DNA of 64,000 bases from SIG452 sp045541975 (GTDB lineage Bacteria; Bacillota; Clostridia; UMGS1840), in the NCBI GenBank assembly GCA_045541975.1, contig JAZQKB010000016.1:1-64000 (forward strand), given 5' to 3'. Made by a program: the position numbers and the translations under genes. Below are positions 41,254 through 50,588 of the stretch, piece by piece (position 1 is the stretch's first letter; every line of letters begins with the position of its first letter). The notes beneath the pieces are model-generated. The model was given only the letters and a program-made list of their open reading frames with translations, had not been told where the DNA came from and ran no database searches.

Positions 41254-42076
41254 AGGAGGAGGTGGGTAAATTGGATTTTTCAATTCGTACCACATATTCA
41301 ATATAAGAATCCGTTTCGTTTTTTTGGGTGTTGGCAGGGACGCCCGCCTTATTCATCATTTCCACTGCTTGCTTTAACGTGTTGGAAAAAATACGAATAT
41401 CCCGAAAGAGGGGAATCAGCCGTTTTTCTTTTTTTTCACGGGATGCTTTTTCCGAGAGTAAACTGTCCACATACTGTTCTGTTTCCATCACATTGAGATT
41501 TTTTGTCACAATCTGGTGAAGCACTTTTTTCTGTAGCTCCTCTGATTCCAACCGTAATAACGCCCGACAGTGGCGTTCGCTTAACTGATGCTCCACTGCC
41601 AACGCTTTTACTTCGTCACCAAGGCGGAGAAGTCGAAGCTTGTTGGCAATGGTGGACTGCTTTTTTCCAAGTTTAAAGGCAAGCTCGTCCTGAGTGTAGG
41701 CAAATTCCCGAATCAATTTGTCATAGGAGATAGCCTCTTCAAAAAAACTAAGGTCTGCTCTTTGCAAATTTTCAATTAAAGCAACCAAAGCGGAGGCATC
41801 CTCGTTCACGTTCATCACAATCACGGGGACTTCCTTTAGTCCAATGAGTTTTGCCGCTTTTAACCGCCGTTCTCCGGCAATCAGTTCATAGGTGGTATCG
41901 TTTAATTTCCGCACCGTCAAAGGCTGAATAATTCCGCAAGAGCGGATGGATTCCGCCAATTCAAACAGCGCTCCTTCTTCAAAAATCTTTCGGGGTTGAT
42001 GTGGATTTTTTAAGATGGCATCTGTGGGAACACTCATCAGTTTATTTTTTTGTGTGTTTTTTGGAAAAAGATTCAT
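41252..42076 (-). CDS. ParB/Spo0J/Noc family DNA-binding protein
   Basis: A 274-residue protein with the ParB N-terminal CTPase-type domain (NPHQPRKIF, AGERRLKAAKLIG, ENLQRADLSFFEEA) and a helix-turn-helix, YTQDELAFKLGKKQSTIANKL, followed by a C-terminal dimerisation region. The start at 42076 follows AAAGGAGC; a frame extending 12 codons further lacks a site. No parA or rsmG is adjacent, so whether it is Spo0J or Noc cannot be decided here. No parS or Noc box was seen in the window. Confidence 0.85.
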   Translation of the reverse strand: MNLFPKNTQKNKLMSVPTDAILKNPHQPRKIFEEGALFELAESIRSCGIIQPLTVRKLNDTTYELIAGERRLKAAKLIGLKEVPVIVMNVNEDASALVALIENLQRADLSFFEEAISYDKLIREFAYTQDELAFKLGKKQSTIANKLRLLRLGDEVKALAVEHQLSERHCRALLRLESEELQKKVLHQIVTKNLNVMETEQYVDSLLSEKASREKKEKRLIPLFRDIRIFSNTLKQAVEMMNKAGVPANTQKNETDSYIEYVVRIEKSNLPTSS

Positions 42077-42139
42077 TTTTTTGCTCCTTTTCTGCCTTTT
42101 TTGTATCAACAAATGGAAAAAATTACCAAATTTGATTTT

Positions 42140-42168
42140 ATTATAGCAGAGCAGGAGCAGAAAGTAAA
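42140..42168 (-). promoter_or_regulatory. Promoter of the parB-like gene
   Basis: On the minus strand TTTACT (42163-42168), a 17-base spacer and TATAAT (42140-42145). Confidence 0.65.
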
Positions 42169-42202
42169 GAAAAACCGTTCGACTTTTTTTGCAAAAAAGC
42201 CG

Positions 42203-42895
42203 TTATTCTGTGGTTAAGGAGACCTGAAAATAATCTCTGGGGTTTAAGGGTTCTCCGTCTTGTTCCAATTCAAAATGGAGATGGCAGGCCAGATGGGATT
42301 CCCAGATTCCGGAGGTCCCCATTGTGCCGATTTGTTCACCTTGCAGGATTTGTTGGCCCACGGTTACCACATTGTCACCTGCCAGGTTGGAATATCGGGT
42401 GACATAACCGTCATCGTGAGCAAGCTCCACGGTGTAACCCTGCTCATAATCAAAGCTGTTTTTGGTGACAGTACCGTCCGCGGCAGCATAAACGGGGGTG
42501 CTGTTTTCTCCGCCAAAATCTATGCCAAGATGTGCTCTGTAATCCTGATAAGTTGCCTGAAATACCGGCATATCTTCCGTATAATCGGCAAGTACTTCCG
42601 ATCCTGTTGCAGGAATGGACAACCGAAGAATTTTTGGCGTGGGTTCCGGTGTAGGCTCGGGAGTGGTAAGGGGAGTAGGAGATGGCGGTAATGTGGGATA
42701 CAACGCAGGCTTTGGCGAAATGGTAACCGAAGGGGTGGGATGTATCAGCTTTTCCAAATTCGCATTGGTTTTCTGGGCAAGCTCTTGCTCCAGACGGTGG
42801 GTCATCATATTGGAAACGCCCAGTGTGACTGCTGTTACGGCACCTGCCATGGCAAGAAAGGTGAGAAATGTTTTTCCTTTTTTCATATTTTTCAT
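42203..42895 (-). CDS. spoIIQ: SpoIIQ-like M23 (LytM) peptidase domain protein
   Basis: A 230-residue protein with an N-terminal membrane helix (TFLTFLAMAGAVTAVTLGV), a proline/threonine-rich linker (about residues 55-90) and a LytM domain. The zinc ligands look complete: H-x3-D in AHLGIDFGG and H-x-H in CHLHFELEQDG, as in clostridial SpoIIQ and unlike B. subtilis SpoIIQ, which lacks one. It lies 70 bases downstream of spoIID on the same strand, the clostridial arrangement. It should act in the forespore membrane during engulfment, with SpoIIIAH. No ligand or peptide target can be inferred. Confidence 0.8.
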   Translation of the reverse strand: MKNMKKGKTFLTFLAMAGAVTAVTLGVSNMMTHRLEQELAQKTNANLEKLIHPTPSVTISPKPALYPTLPPSPTPLTTPEPTPEPTPKILRLSIPATGSEVLADYTEDMPVFQATYQDYRAHLGIDFGGENSTPVYAAADGTVTKNSFDYEQGYTVELAHDDGYVTRYSNLAGDNVVTVGQQILQGEQIGTMGTSGIWESHLACHLHFELEQDGEPLNPRDYFQVSLTTE

Positions 42896-42965
42896 CAGAT
42901 ATCCGTCCTTTTTTTAAATTCGTTACTAAAACAAGTGTAACCTTTTAGGGGATCTTTATACCTTT

Positions 42966-43937
42966 TCAGTTAGCGATTTCTACTCCTGTGTAGTATTTTT
43001 TTAAAATCTGATCATAGGTATAACCCATTTTTGCCAGGTGATTGGCGCCGTACTGACTCATCCCCACACCATGTCCGTTTCCTTTGGTGGTGATGTTGAC
43101 GCAGTCGGTGATTTCTACCGTGAAATTGGTGGAACGAAGTCCTAACAAAGACCGAAGCTCTGTCCCCGAAAAAGAGACGCCGCAAAGTGATACCGATTTG
43201 ATACTGCCTGATTCGTTTCGGATCCAATCGGTAAACCAGTTTTTTGGGTCATTTGCTAAGGTAATTTTTTTATCACCCGCATTAATTTTTTCTTGAAATT
43301 CCAAAAAAGAAAACGTTTTAGTTTCCTGATACCGTGGGGATTGCTCTTCTCCTTCCGAAGGAACGGAAATTAAGTACGGCACAGCATTTCCCCACACATC
43401 TTCGGCATTTTCGGTCATTCCTGATGAGGTGGAATGAAACACCGCCGAAATGGGTTCCCCGCCGTATAAAAGAACTTGACTCTTTGTGGAATCCACAGCT
43501 TGTCTGATTTTTTCCAGATGGGATGGATTCTCCTCAAATTTCTGCGATAATTCCTGAGGAGTCAGGTAGGCTTTACAGTGTGCGGAATCGGAGCAGACAT
43601 TGGCATTGGGATGGTCTTTGTTTTGAAATTTGGCACGGTTTACGGTGTAGGTTCTTGCGGCAACCGCCTGTGCTTTTAGTGCCTCAGATTCAAAGGAAGC
43701 AGGCATTTCTCCTGCTACCACACCGTAGAGGTATTCTTCTAAAGGGAGAACCACGGGAACGCCCTGATGGAGCAGGGTGATTTCGTTTGGAATTTGGGCA
43801 GTTAATTTGTTTTTGCTTGGTGAGATATTTTCTTTTGGATAGGCGTTTCTGATGCTGCCGAAAATCAAAGGAATGACCCATAATACCAAAAACACGCCAC
43901 CGCCGATGAGAAAAGGGAAAAAACGGTTCTTTTTCAT
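42966..43937 (-). CDS. spoIID: Stage II sporulation protein D
   Basis: A 323-residue lytic transglycosylase of engulfment. A membrane anchor (FFPFLIGGGVFLVLWVIPLIF) is followed by the SpoIID domain: LEEYLYGVVAGEMPASFESEALKAQAVAARTY (key Glu in GEMP), HSTSSGMTENAEDVWG and the C-terminal GNGHGVGMSQYGANHLA. The start at 43937 is chosen after AAAGAAGG; an extra 21 codons upstream have no family match. It pairs with SpoIIQ downstream, so both are probably made early in sporulation. Confidence 0.93.
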   Translation of the reverse strand: MKKNRFFPFLIGGGVFLVLWVIPLIFGSIRNAYPKENISPSKNKLTAQIPNEITLLHQGVPVVLPLEEYLYGVVAGEMPASFESEALKAQAVAARTYTVNRAKFQNKDHPNANVCSDSAHCKAYLTPQELSQKFEENPSHLEKIRQAVDSTKSQVLLYGGEPISAVFHSTSSGMTENAEDVWGNAVPYLISVPSEGEEQSPRYQETKTFSFLEFQEKINAGDKKITLANDPKNWFTDWIRNESGSIKSVSLCGVSFSGTELRSLLGLRSTNFTVEITDCVNITTKGNGHGVGMSQYGANHLAKMGYTYDQILKKYYTGVEIAN

Positions 43938-44018
43938 AAAATATTGCCTTCTTTCGGTTGTTTTTTCATAAGATTGTTTCAAGAGAGCATTCTCTCCCAA
44001 AAAACTATAAAATTTTAC

Positions 44019-44047
44019 TTGCTTTTTTTGAGAAGTTATTGTATAAT
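44019..44047 (+). promoter_or_regulatory. Promoter of the lon operon
   Basis: TTGCTT (44019-44024), a 17-base spacer and TATAAT (44042-44047). No CIRCE or CtsR-like operator was seen. Confidence 0.78.
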
Positions 44048-44064
44048 ATTATTTAATGTATATG

Positions 44065-44138
44065 TATGACCATTTATCAGTATGCTTTTTGGGAAACCTT
44101 CGTTTTTCCACATTCTTCTAAGAATCCGATTGGTCATA
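44065..44138 (+). promoter_or_regulatory. Structured leader of lon
   Basis: TATGACCA (44065-44072) pairs perfectly with TGGTCATA (44131-44138). It encloses two hairpins, GGAAA/TTTCC (44092-44109) and TTCT/AGAA around 44113-44124, giving a three-way junction that ends just before the lon ribosome binding site AAGGAG. No terminator follows, so translational or thermosensor-like control is possible. Confidence 0.45.
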
Positions 44139-44154
44139 ATAAGGAGTATTTTCT

Positions 44155-46578
44155 ATGACAAATGAGAACTACAACATGATAGAAGAAATCGTCACCGAGG
44201 AAATGGCGGTTCTGCCTCTTCGCGGCGTTTCTATTTTTCCGCACACGGTGATGCATCTGGATGCCCAGCGAAAAATTTCGGTGGCTGCCATTGAGTATGC
44301 TATGCAGCATAACAAACCCGTGTTGCTGTTAGCCCAGGTAGACCCTTCCGTGGAATACCCCAAAGAAGGAGACTTTTACCGTATCGGTACCATCGCCAAG
44401 GTAAAACAGCTTTTAAAACTTCCTAACCATTGTGTCAGAGTGCTGGTGGATGCCAGAATCCGTGGCGAAAGCTTTGCCATTTACGAAAAAGAGGGCATGC
44501 TCTTTTCTCAGGTAAAGCGATGCGCCAGACGGCAGATTACCCGCCGTTCCAAACAGATGGAAGCGCAGATTCGTTCTTTAAAGGATGTGTATGCAGAGTA
44601 TTTCAAGCTGGTTGGCAGAATTTCTCCCGACGTAATGGGTGGCATTGTTTCTACCAATGATTTGGAAAAACTAACCGACATTATTTGCGGAAGTCTGTTT
44701 ATTGACTACGAAGAAAAACAGTTTTTATTAGAAATGCTGGATCCGAAAAAACGGGTAACTGAGCTGATTAAAATTCTAACGGCGGAAATTGACCTTCTGC
44801 AGTTGGAAATTGATATTCAGGCCAAGGTAAAAAGCCAGATTGATAAAAATCAAAAAGAGTATTACTTAAGAGAGCAAATCCGTGCCATTCACGAAGAGTT
44901 AGGCGAAGAGGAAGACGTTCATTCCGAATCCGAAGAATACTTGGCAAAATTAGAAGACATTAAAACTGCGCTTTCCGAGGATTCCTATGAGAAAGTGAAA
45001 AAACAGATTACTAGATTTGCCAAAATGCACCCTCAGGCGCAGGAAACTATGGTAGAGCGAAATTATTTGGATACCTTATTTGATTTGCCCTGGCTAAAAG
45101 CCACCAAAGAGAATATCGACCTGAAAAAATGCATGCAAAAGCTGGACCGTGATCATTACGGTCTGGATAAAGTGAAAGAAAAACTGTTGGAGTATCTTTC
45201 TGCCAAAAAGTTTAACCCCGCAATTAAATCTCAGATTTTGTGTCTGGTGGGACCTCCCGGGGTAGGAAAAACCTCCATTGTGAAATCCATAGCCGATTCC
45301 ATTGGCAGAAAATATCAGAGAATGTCTTTAGGCGGTGTACACGATGAAGCGGAAATCCGTGGTCACAGACGGACATACGTTGGTGCAATGCCGGGCAAAA
45401 TTATGGCTGCCATCCGCACCGCAGGCGTGAAAAATCCGCTCATCTTATTAGACGAGATTGATAAGCTTGGTAAAGATATGAGAGGGGATCCTGCAAGTGC
45501 GCTTTTAGAAGCCTTGGATAAAGAGCAGAACAACACCTTTACCGATCACTATGTGGATTTGCCTTTTGACTTATCCGAAGTGCTTTTTATTACCACGGCA
45601 AACAGCTTGGATACCATTCCCGGACCGTTACTGGACCGTATGGAAGTGATTGAATTATCCGGCTATACCCGTTACGAAAAATATCGGATTGCCACCGATT
45701 ACTTAGTGAAAAAACAGTATAAAGAGCACAATCTCACCAAGAAAACTTTGAAGATTGATGATGGCGCCATCTACAGCATGATTGATTACTATGTGAGAGA
45801 AGCAGGGGTTCGCCGCCTGGAAAGAACCTTAATTACCTTAATCCGTAAAGCAGAAAAGCAAATGCTTCTTTCGGACAAAAAATCCATCACAGTGACGGCA
45901 GATAATTTAGAAACCTTCTTAGGCAAAAAGAAATATATTGTAGATCCCAAAAATCCCTTCCCCGAAGTGGGAGCAGCCTTGGGTCTTGCCTGGACGGCTG
46001 CAGGAGGGGATACCCTGTTTTGCGAAGCGGTAGCTGTGGACGGAACGGGTAAAATTGAAGCAACCGGAAGTTTGGGAGACGTGATGAAGGAATCCGCCAA
46101 AATTGCGGTAGCATACATCCGCTCCGTGGCAGACCGTTTGCAGCTCGATAAAGATTTTTATAAAACCAAAGATATTTATATTCATTTCCCCGACGGAGCC
46201 ACTCCCAAAGACGGTCCCTCTGCAGGGATTACCATTGCTTTAGCGGTAACTTCTGCATTAACGGGCAGAAAAATCCGAAACGATGTGGCAATGACGGGTG
46301 AAATTTCCATCCGCGGAAAAGTGCTTCCCATCGGTGGACTAAAAGAAAAATCCATTTCTGCCCACCGAGCAGGTGTGTTTAACATCATTATTCCCAAGGA
46401 AAACGAAAAGGACTTAGAAGAAATCCCGAAAGAAATTTTCTCCGATTTTAACTTTATGAGTGTTTCCGAATTTTGGGAAGTGCTGGAAATTGCATTACTC
46501 CCCAAGGATGATGACGAATCTGTGGATTTTTCCCATGATGCATTTTCCCAATATAACGTGTATGAAAATAAAATTTAG
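44155..46578 (+). CDS. lon: ATP-dependent protease Lon
   Basis: An 807-residue LonA-type protease that degrades misfolded and regulatory proteins. Order: N-terminal substrate-binding domain (1 to about 300), AAA+ module with Walker A GPPGVGKTS, Walker B ILLDEIDKLG, and the C-terminal serine-lysine protease domain with Ser689 in KDGPSAGIT and the catalytic Lys in LPIGGLKEKSISA. Length is normal. AAGGAG precedes the ATG. It is the first gene of an operon with hisS, aspS and a small membrane exporter. Confidence 0.96.
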   Translation: MTNENYNMIEEIVTEEMAVLPLRGVSIFPHTVMHLDAQRKISVAAIEYAMQHNKPVLLLAQVDPSVEYPKEGDFYRIGTIAKVKQLLKLPNHCVRVLVDARIRGESFAIYEKEGMLFSQVKRCARRQITRRSKQMEAQIRSLKDVYAEYFKLVGRISPDVMGGIVSTNDLEKLTDIICGSLFIDYEEKQFLLEMLDPKKRVTELIKILTAEIDLLQLEIDIQAKVKSQIDKNQKEYYLREQIRAIHEELGEEEDVHSESEEYLAKLEDIKTALSEDSYEKVKKQITRFAKMHPQAQETMVERNYLDTLFDLPWLKATKENIDLKKCMQKLDRDHYGLDKVKEKLLEYLSAKKFNPAIKSQILCLVGPPGVGKTSIVKSIADSIGRKYQRMSLGGVHDEAEIRGHRRTYVGAMPGKIMAAIRTAGVKNPLILLDEIDKLGKDMRGDPASALLEALDKEQNNTFTDHYVDLPFDLSEVLFITTANSLDTIPGPLLDRMEVIELSGYTRYEKYRIATDYLVKKQYKEHNLTKKTLKIDDGAIYSMIDYYVREAGVRRLERTLITLIRKAEKQMLLSDKKSITVTADNLETFLGKKKYIVDPKNPFPEVGAALGLAWTAAGGDTLFCEAVAVDGTGKIEATGSLGDVMKESAKIAVAYIRSVADRLQLDKDFYKTKDIYIHFPDGATPKDGPSAGITIALAVTSALTGRKIRNDVAMTGEISIRGKVLPIGGLKEKSISAHRAGVFNIIIPKENEKDLEEIPKEIFSDFNFMSVSEFWEVLEIALLPKDDDESVDFSHDAFSQYNVYENKI

Positions 46579-46597
46579 CTGAGAAAGGGTGATTCCT

Positions 46598-47848
46598 ATG
46601 GCAAAATTAACCGCACCCAAAGGAACCAAAGATGTACTGCCTTTTGACAGTTACCGTTGGCAGTATGTGGAAAGCGTCTTAAAACAAATCTGTAGCGATT
46701 TTAACTTTAAAGAAATCAGAACTCCCACCTTTGAGGCAACGGAAGTGTTTGCCCGTGGCGTTGGAGATACCACCGATGTGGTAACCAAAGAAATGTATAC
46801 CTTTTTGGATAAAGGTGGCAGAAGCATTACCTTGCGTCCCGAAGGCACCGCAGGAGTAGCCAGAAGCTTTGTGGAAAACGGACTTTATGCAGGGGTTCTT
46901 CCCTTAAAACTGTTTTATTTAATCTCCTGTTTCCGCTATGAAAAGCCTCAGGCAGGAAGACTCCGTGAGTTTCACCAGTTCGGCGTGGAAATGCTTGGCA
47001 CCACTGCACCCCAGTCGGATGCAGAAGCCATCATTTTCGGGGCAGAAATCTTTAAACGCTTAAATATCGGCAACATTACCTTAAACTTAAATAATATCGG
47101 TTGTAAGGAATGCCGTAAGGCATACAACGAAAAGCTGAAAGCTTTCTTAGAAGAAAAGAAGGATTCCTTATGTGAAACCTGTCGGGAACGTCTTGGTAAA
47201 AATCCGATGCGAATTTTTGACTGTAAGTCTGAAATCTGTCAGTCGCTTATCCAGGATGCACCCACCATTTTTGATTCCGTGTGTGACGATTGCCGTGACC
47301 ATTTCAACACCGTTACCGATATTTTAGATACGGTTGGTATCGCATATCAGATTGACAAAGGAATTGTCCGTGGCTTGGACTACTATTCCAAAACTGTGTT
47401 TGAATTTGTATCCGATAACATTGGTGCTCAGGGCACCGTGTTAGGCGGTGGCCGGTATGACGGCCTGATCGCAGACTTAGGCGGTAGCGATGCACCCGGT
47501 ATTGGCTTTGCCATGGGGATTGAACGTCTGCTCCTTTTGGCAGAAGGTTCCATGGACGTGCCCGAGCAGACTCCCGATGTGTTTTTCATCCCCATCGGTG
47601 ATGCAGCGAAAAAGCAGGTTTACAAGCTGGTGTATTCCTTACGAAGTCAGGGAATCTCTGCAGAATACGATTTAAACTGTCGCTCCGTGAAAGCGCAGAT
47701 GAAATATGCCGACAAAATCGGCGCAAACTATACCGTAGTCATCGGTGACGACGAAATTGCTCAGGGTAGCTATCCTGTGAAAAATATGCAGACCGGTGAA
47801 ACCGTGAATGTAGCTTACGATGAAATTTTAAACGTAGTAAAACCGTAA
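46598..47848 (+). CDS. hisS: Histidyl-tRNA synthetase
   Basis: A 416-residue class II synthetase. Motif 1 lies in TPTFEATEVFARGVG, motif 2 in FRYEKPQAGRLREFHQFGVE, the HisA signature in RGLDYYSKTVFE and motif 3 in GIGFAMGIERLL, followed by the anticodon-binding domain. The ATG at 46598 is used after GAGAAAGGGTG; a GTG three codons upstream lies in the site. aspS follows 35 bases later, the usual Firmicute pair. No T-box precedes it. Confidence 0.95.
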   Translation: MAKLTAPKGTKDVLPFDSYRWQYVESVLKQICSDFNFKEIRTPTFEATEVFARGVGDTTDVVTKEMYTFLDKGGRSITLRPEGTAGVARSFVENGLYAGVLPLKLFYLISCFRYEKPQAGRLREFHQFGVEMLGTTAPQSDAEAIIFGAEIFKRLNIGNITLNLNNIGCKECRKAYNEKLKAFLEEKKDSLCETCRERLGKNPMRIFDCKSEICQSLIQDAPTIFDSVCDDCRDHFNTVTDILDTVGIAYQIDKGIVRGLDYYSKTVFEFVSDNIGAQGTVLGGGRYDGLIADLGGSDAPGIGFAMGIERLLLLAEGSMDVPEQTPDVFFIPIGDAAKKQVYKLVYSLRSQGISAEYDLNCRSVKAQMKYADKIGANYTVVIGDDEIAQGSYPVKNMQTGETVNVAYDEILNVVKP

Positions 47849-47883
47849 TTCTATATCACAAAGAATAGAAAGGAATGATTATT

Positions 47884-49677
47884 ATGGCAGAAACCTTAAA
47901 AGGTTTCAAACGCACCAACTATGCAAACGATTTTGATTCTTCCTCCATCGGACAGAAGGTTTCGGTTGCAGGTTGGGTCAATAAACAAAGAGATATCGGT
48001 TCTTTGGTATTCATCGACCTTCGTGACAGAACCGGGTTAGTGCAGATTGTGTTTGACGAAACCATCAATATGGATCTTTTGAACAAAGCAAAAGGTGTTC
48101 ATAACGAATATGTAATTGCTGTTACCGGTACAGTTCGTCAGAGAAACGGTGCTTTCAATAAAAACATCAAAACCGGTGAAATCGAAATTGTGGCAGAAGA
48201 ACTGCGCGTGCTGTCTGTTTCCGACCCGACTCCTTTTGTGATTGCATCCGATGTGGAAGCAAACGACCAGATTAAATTAAAATATCGTTATCTGGATTTA
48301 CGCCGTCCCGAAATGCAGAGAAACATCATCATGCGTCACAAAATTTCCAAAATCGCAAGAGACTATTATGATGAAAACGGCTTTTTGGAAATTGAAACTC
48401 CTTACCTCACCAAGTCCACTCCCGAAGGCGCAAGAGACTATCTGGTACCCAGCCGTGTGCATCCTGAAAAATTCTATGCATTACCTCAGTCTCCTCAGCT
48501 ATATAAACAGCTTCTGATGTTATCCGGCTTTGACCGTTACATTCAGATTGCACGATGCTTCCGGGACGAAGACCTGCGTGCAGACCGTCAGCCGGAATTT
48601 ACCCAGATTGACCTGGAAATGTCTTTTGTGGAAATGGATGACGTTATCGCCATGAACGAAGGTTTTCTAAAACGGGTATTTAAAGAAGTTTTGGATTTAG
48701 ACATTCAGACTCCTTTCATGAGAATGGACTATCAGGAAGCCATGGAACGTTACGGTTCCGATAAGCCGGACAACCGTTTCGGATTGGAATTAATTGACTT
48801 GTCCGACGAAGTAAAAGATGTGGAATTTTCTGTATTCTCCAATGCTTTGGCAAATGGGGGAAGTGTAAAATGTATCAACGGTGAAGGAATGGGGGCAAAG
48901 CTCTCCAGAAAAGAAATTGATGCATTGGGAGAACTGGTGAAAACCTACGGCGGAAAAGGCTTAGCTTATATTGTGGTAAACGAAGATGGTGTAAAATCTC
49001 CCATCGCGAAGTTTATGACGGAAGAACAGCTGGCAAAAGTGATTGCAAAAGCTAATGCAAAACCTGGCGACATTATCTTAATTGTTGCAGACAAAACCGA
49101 TGTGGTTTATACGGTGTTAGGAAGTCTTCGTTGCGATTTAGCAAAGAAATTTAATCTGTATGATGAAAATTCTTTCTCCTTCCTTTGGGTAGTAAATTTC
49201 CCGCTGTTAGAATTTGATGAAGAAGAAAACCGTTATGTGGCAAAACATCATCCTTTTACCGCACCCTTGGATGAAGATTTGGATAAGTTGGAAACCGCAC
49301 CCGGCGAAGTTCGTGCGAAAGCTTACGATATTGTGTTAAACGGTAACGAAATCGGCGGTGGCAGTATCCGTATTTTTGATACCAAACTGCAGGAAAAAAT
49401 GTTTGGGGTACTCGGTTTCTCCAAAGAAGCTGCTCAGGAACGGTTTGGCTTCTTAATGGATGCATTCCGTTTCGGTCCGCCTCCCCACGGCGGTATGGCA
49501 TACGGTCTGGACAGACTTTGTATGCTGATGGCAGGCTGCGACTCCATCCGTGATGTTATCGCATTCCCCAAAGTGCAGAATGCATCTGAATTGATGACCA
49601 ATGCCCCCGACTTTGTGGATGCAAAACAGCTTACCGACTTAAACATTGCCTGCGTAAAAGCTGAAAAAGAAGATTAA
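47884..49677 (+). CDS. aspS: Aspartyl-tRNA synthetase
   Basis: A 597-residue class II synthetase of the bacterial type. The N-terminal OB fold (VSVAGWVNKQRDIGSLVFIDLRD) binds the anticodon, the catalytic core holds TPYLTKSTPEGARDYLVPSR, motif 2 FRDEDLRADRQPEFTQIDLE and motif 3 GMAYGLDRLCMLMAG, and the bacterial GAD insertion lies at about 300-420. The ATG at 47884 is preferred, as GAAAGGA lies about 10 bases before; the ATG at 47875 is too close. Whether it is discriminating or also charges tRNA-Asn cannot be told. Confidence 0.95.
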   Translation: MAETLKGFKRTNYANDFDSSSIGQKVSVAGWVNKQRDIGSLVFIDLRDRTGLVQIVFDETINMDLLNKAKGVHNEYVIAVTGTVRQRNGAFNKNIKTGEIEIVAEELRVLSVSDPTPFVIASDVEANDQIKLKYRYLDLRRPEMQRNIIMRHKISKIARDYYDENGFLEIETPYLTKSTPEGARDYLVPSRVHPEKFYALPQSPQLYKQLLMLSGFDRYIQIARCFRDEDLRADRQPEFTQIDLEMSFVEMDDVIAMNEGFLKRVFKEVLDLDIQTPFMRMDYQEAMERYGSDKPDNRFGLELIDLSDEVKDVEFSVFSNALANGGSVKCINGEGMGAKLSRKEIDALGELVKTYGGKGLAYIVVNEDGVKSPIAKFMTEEQLAKVIAKANAKPGDIILIVADKTDVVYTVLGSLRCDLAKKFNLYDENSFSFLWVVNFPLLEFDEEENRYVAKHHPFTAPLDEDLDKLETAPGEVRAKAYDIVLNGNEIGGGSIRIFDTKLQEKMFGVLGFSKEAAQERFGFLMDAFRFGPPPHGGMAYGLDRLCMLMAGCDSIRDVIAFPKVQNASELMTNAPDFVDAKQLTDLNIACVKAEKED

Positions 49678-49701
49678 TGTAGTTAGTATGGAGAATCGAT
49701 T

Positions 49702-50190
49702 ATGATTGATGCAATCCAGGGATTTTTTATAAATCTGCCTTTACCCATCTGGTTAAAGGTTATTCTTTCTGCCATGATTCCCATGGTGGAAGCAAGGTAT
49801 TCCATTTTATTCTTTTTAAATAGTGGAATGCCTTATTGGCAGTTGTTTGGATTGAGTGTTTTGGGAAACATGATTCCTGTTCCCATGATCATTTATCTGT
49901 TCCGTCCACTATTGGCCTTTTTAAGAAGAACCAAGCTTTTCAGCAAGCTTGCAACCAAGCTGGAAGAGAGAACCCATAAAAAGGCGGCTCAGCTTCAGAA
50001 ATATTCTGCCTGGGGACTGTTCATCTTTGTGGCGCTTCCCGTACCGGGAACCGGCGCTATCACCGGCTCTATGATTGCGGCACTACTTGATATGCGAGAA
50101 AAATATGCGCTGCCCGCAATTTTTGCAGGAACCCTGGTGGCAACCTTTATTACCACCGGTGCCATGAGCTTTTTGCAATGGCTTTTCTAA
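49702..50190 (+). CDS. Small multidrug-export/COG2426 family membrane protein
   Basis: A 162-residue membrane protein with four to five helices, beginning NLPLPIWLKVILSAMIPMVEARYSI and containing FVALPVPGTGAITGSMIAALL, the PG-rich motif of the 'putative small multi-drug export protein' family. Transport activity is not proven for the family. It is the last gene of the lon-hisS-aspS operon, 24 bases after aspS, and is closed by a terminator. Confidence 0.8.
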   Translation: MIDAIQGFFINLPLPIWLKVILSAMIPMVEARYSILFFLNSGMPYWQLFGLSVLGNMIPVPMIIYLFRPLLAFLRRTKLFSKLATKLEERTHKKAAQLQKYSAWGLFIFVALPVPGTGAITGSMIAALLDMREKYALPAIFAGTLVATFITTGAMSFLQWLF

Positions 50191-50206
50191 ATTTTTTAGT
50201 ATCCAA

Positions 50207-50238
50207 AAAACGGCAACATTTTGTTGCCGTTTTTTTGT
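50207..50238 (+). terminator. Terminator of the lon-hisS-aspS operon
   Basis: AAAACGGCAACA pairs with TGTTGCCGTTTT, followed by a T-run. Confidence 0.88.
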
Positions 50239-50265
50239 GCAGACGCTTCCTTTTAAAAAAAGTTG

Positions 50266-50294
50266 TAGACAAATATTATAATCCGTGATATAAT
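50266..50294 (+). promoter_or_regulatory. Promoter of the SLH-protein leader transcript
   Basis: TAGACA (50266-50271), a 17-base spacer and TATAAT (50289-50294). Confidence 0.65.
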
Positions 50295-50300
50295 AATTTT

Positions 50301-50449
50301 GCTACAACTTTTCAAATGAAAACAACACAATTTCATAACATCATTGCTTGAGGGGCACGCTATTACTAACAACAGTGTAAAAAGCGTATGCTCTTGTTTC
50401 GTCATACCTTCAAGCAGTTGATTGTGTTATGATTTGAAAAGTGTGTAGC
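50301..50449 (+). ncRNA. Long rod-like structured leader RNA
   Basis: Nested arms close over about 150 bases: GCTAC/GTAGC (50301-50305 with 50445-50449), ACTTTTCAAAT/ATTTGAAAAGT (50307-50317 with 50432-50442), CATAACA/TGTTATG (50334-50340 with 50425-50431) and GCTTGA/TCAAGC (50346-50351 with 50410-50415), with AGCGT/ACGCT nearer the tip. It starts within ten bases of the predicted promoter and is followed by a terminator at 50480-50519. It could be a cis-regulatory leader or a processed small RNA. I recognise no known class. Confidence 0.5.
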
Positions 50450-50458
50450 AACCTTTGA

Positions 50459-50519
50459 AACGGAGCTGTGCGTTTTTTGGTGCGCGGCTTTCCGTTCTTT
50501 GGTTGGCTGCGCACTTTTT
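50459..50519 (+). terminator. Terminator with a competing upstream pairing
   Basis: GTGCGCGGC (50480-50488) pairs with GCTGCGCAC (50506-50514), followed by TTTTTA. An alternative pairing of AACGGA (50459-50464) with TCCGTT (50491-50496) runs through the terminator loop and would disrupt it. This is the layout of an attenuator in front of the SLH gene, or the 3' end of a small RNA. Confidence 0.6.
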
Positions 50520-50588
50520 ATTTGCCAATATTTATGGCGAAAGGAGGTTTTTTGGAATCTCATCGGTAAATAGGTGTTTCAGCACAGG

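Noticed and set aside
46579..46597. Regulatory leader or T-box for hisS-aspS
   Set aside because: The lon-hisS gap is only about 20 bases and contains just the ribosome binding site.
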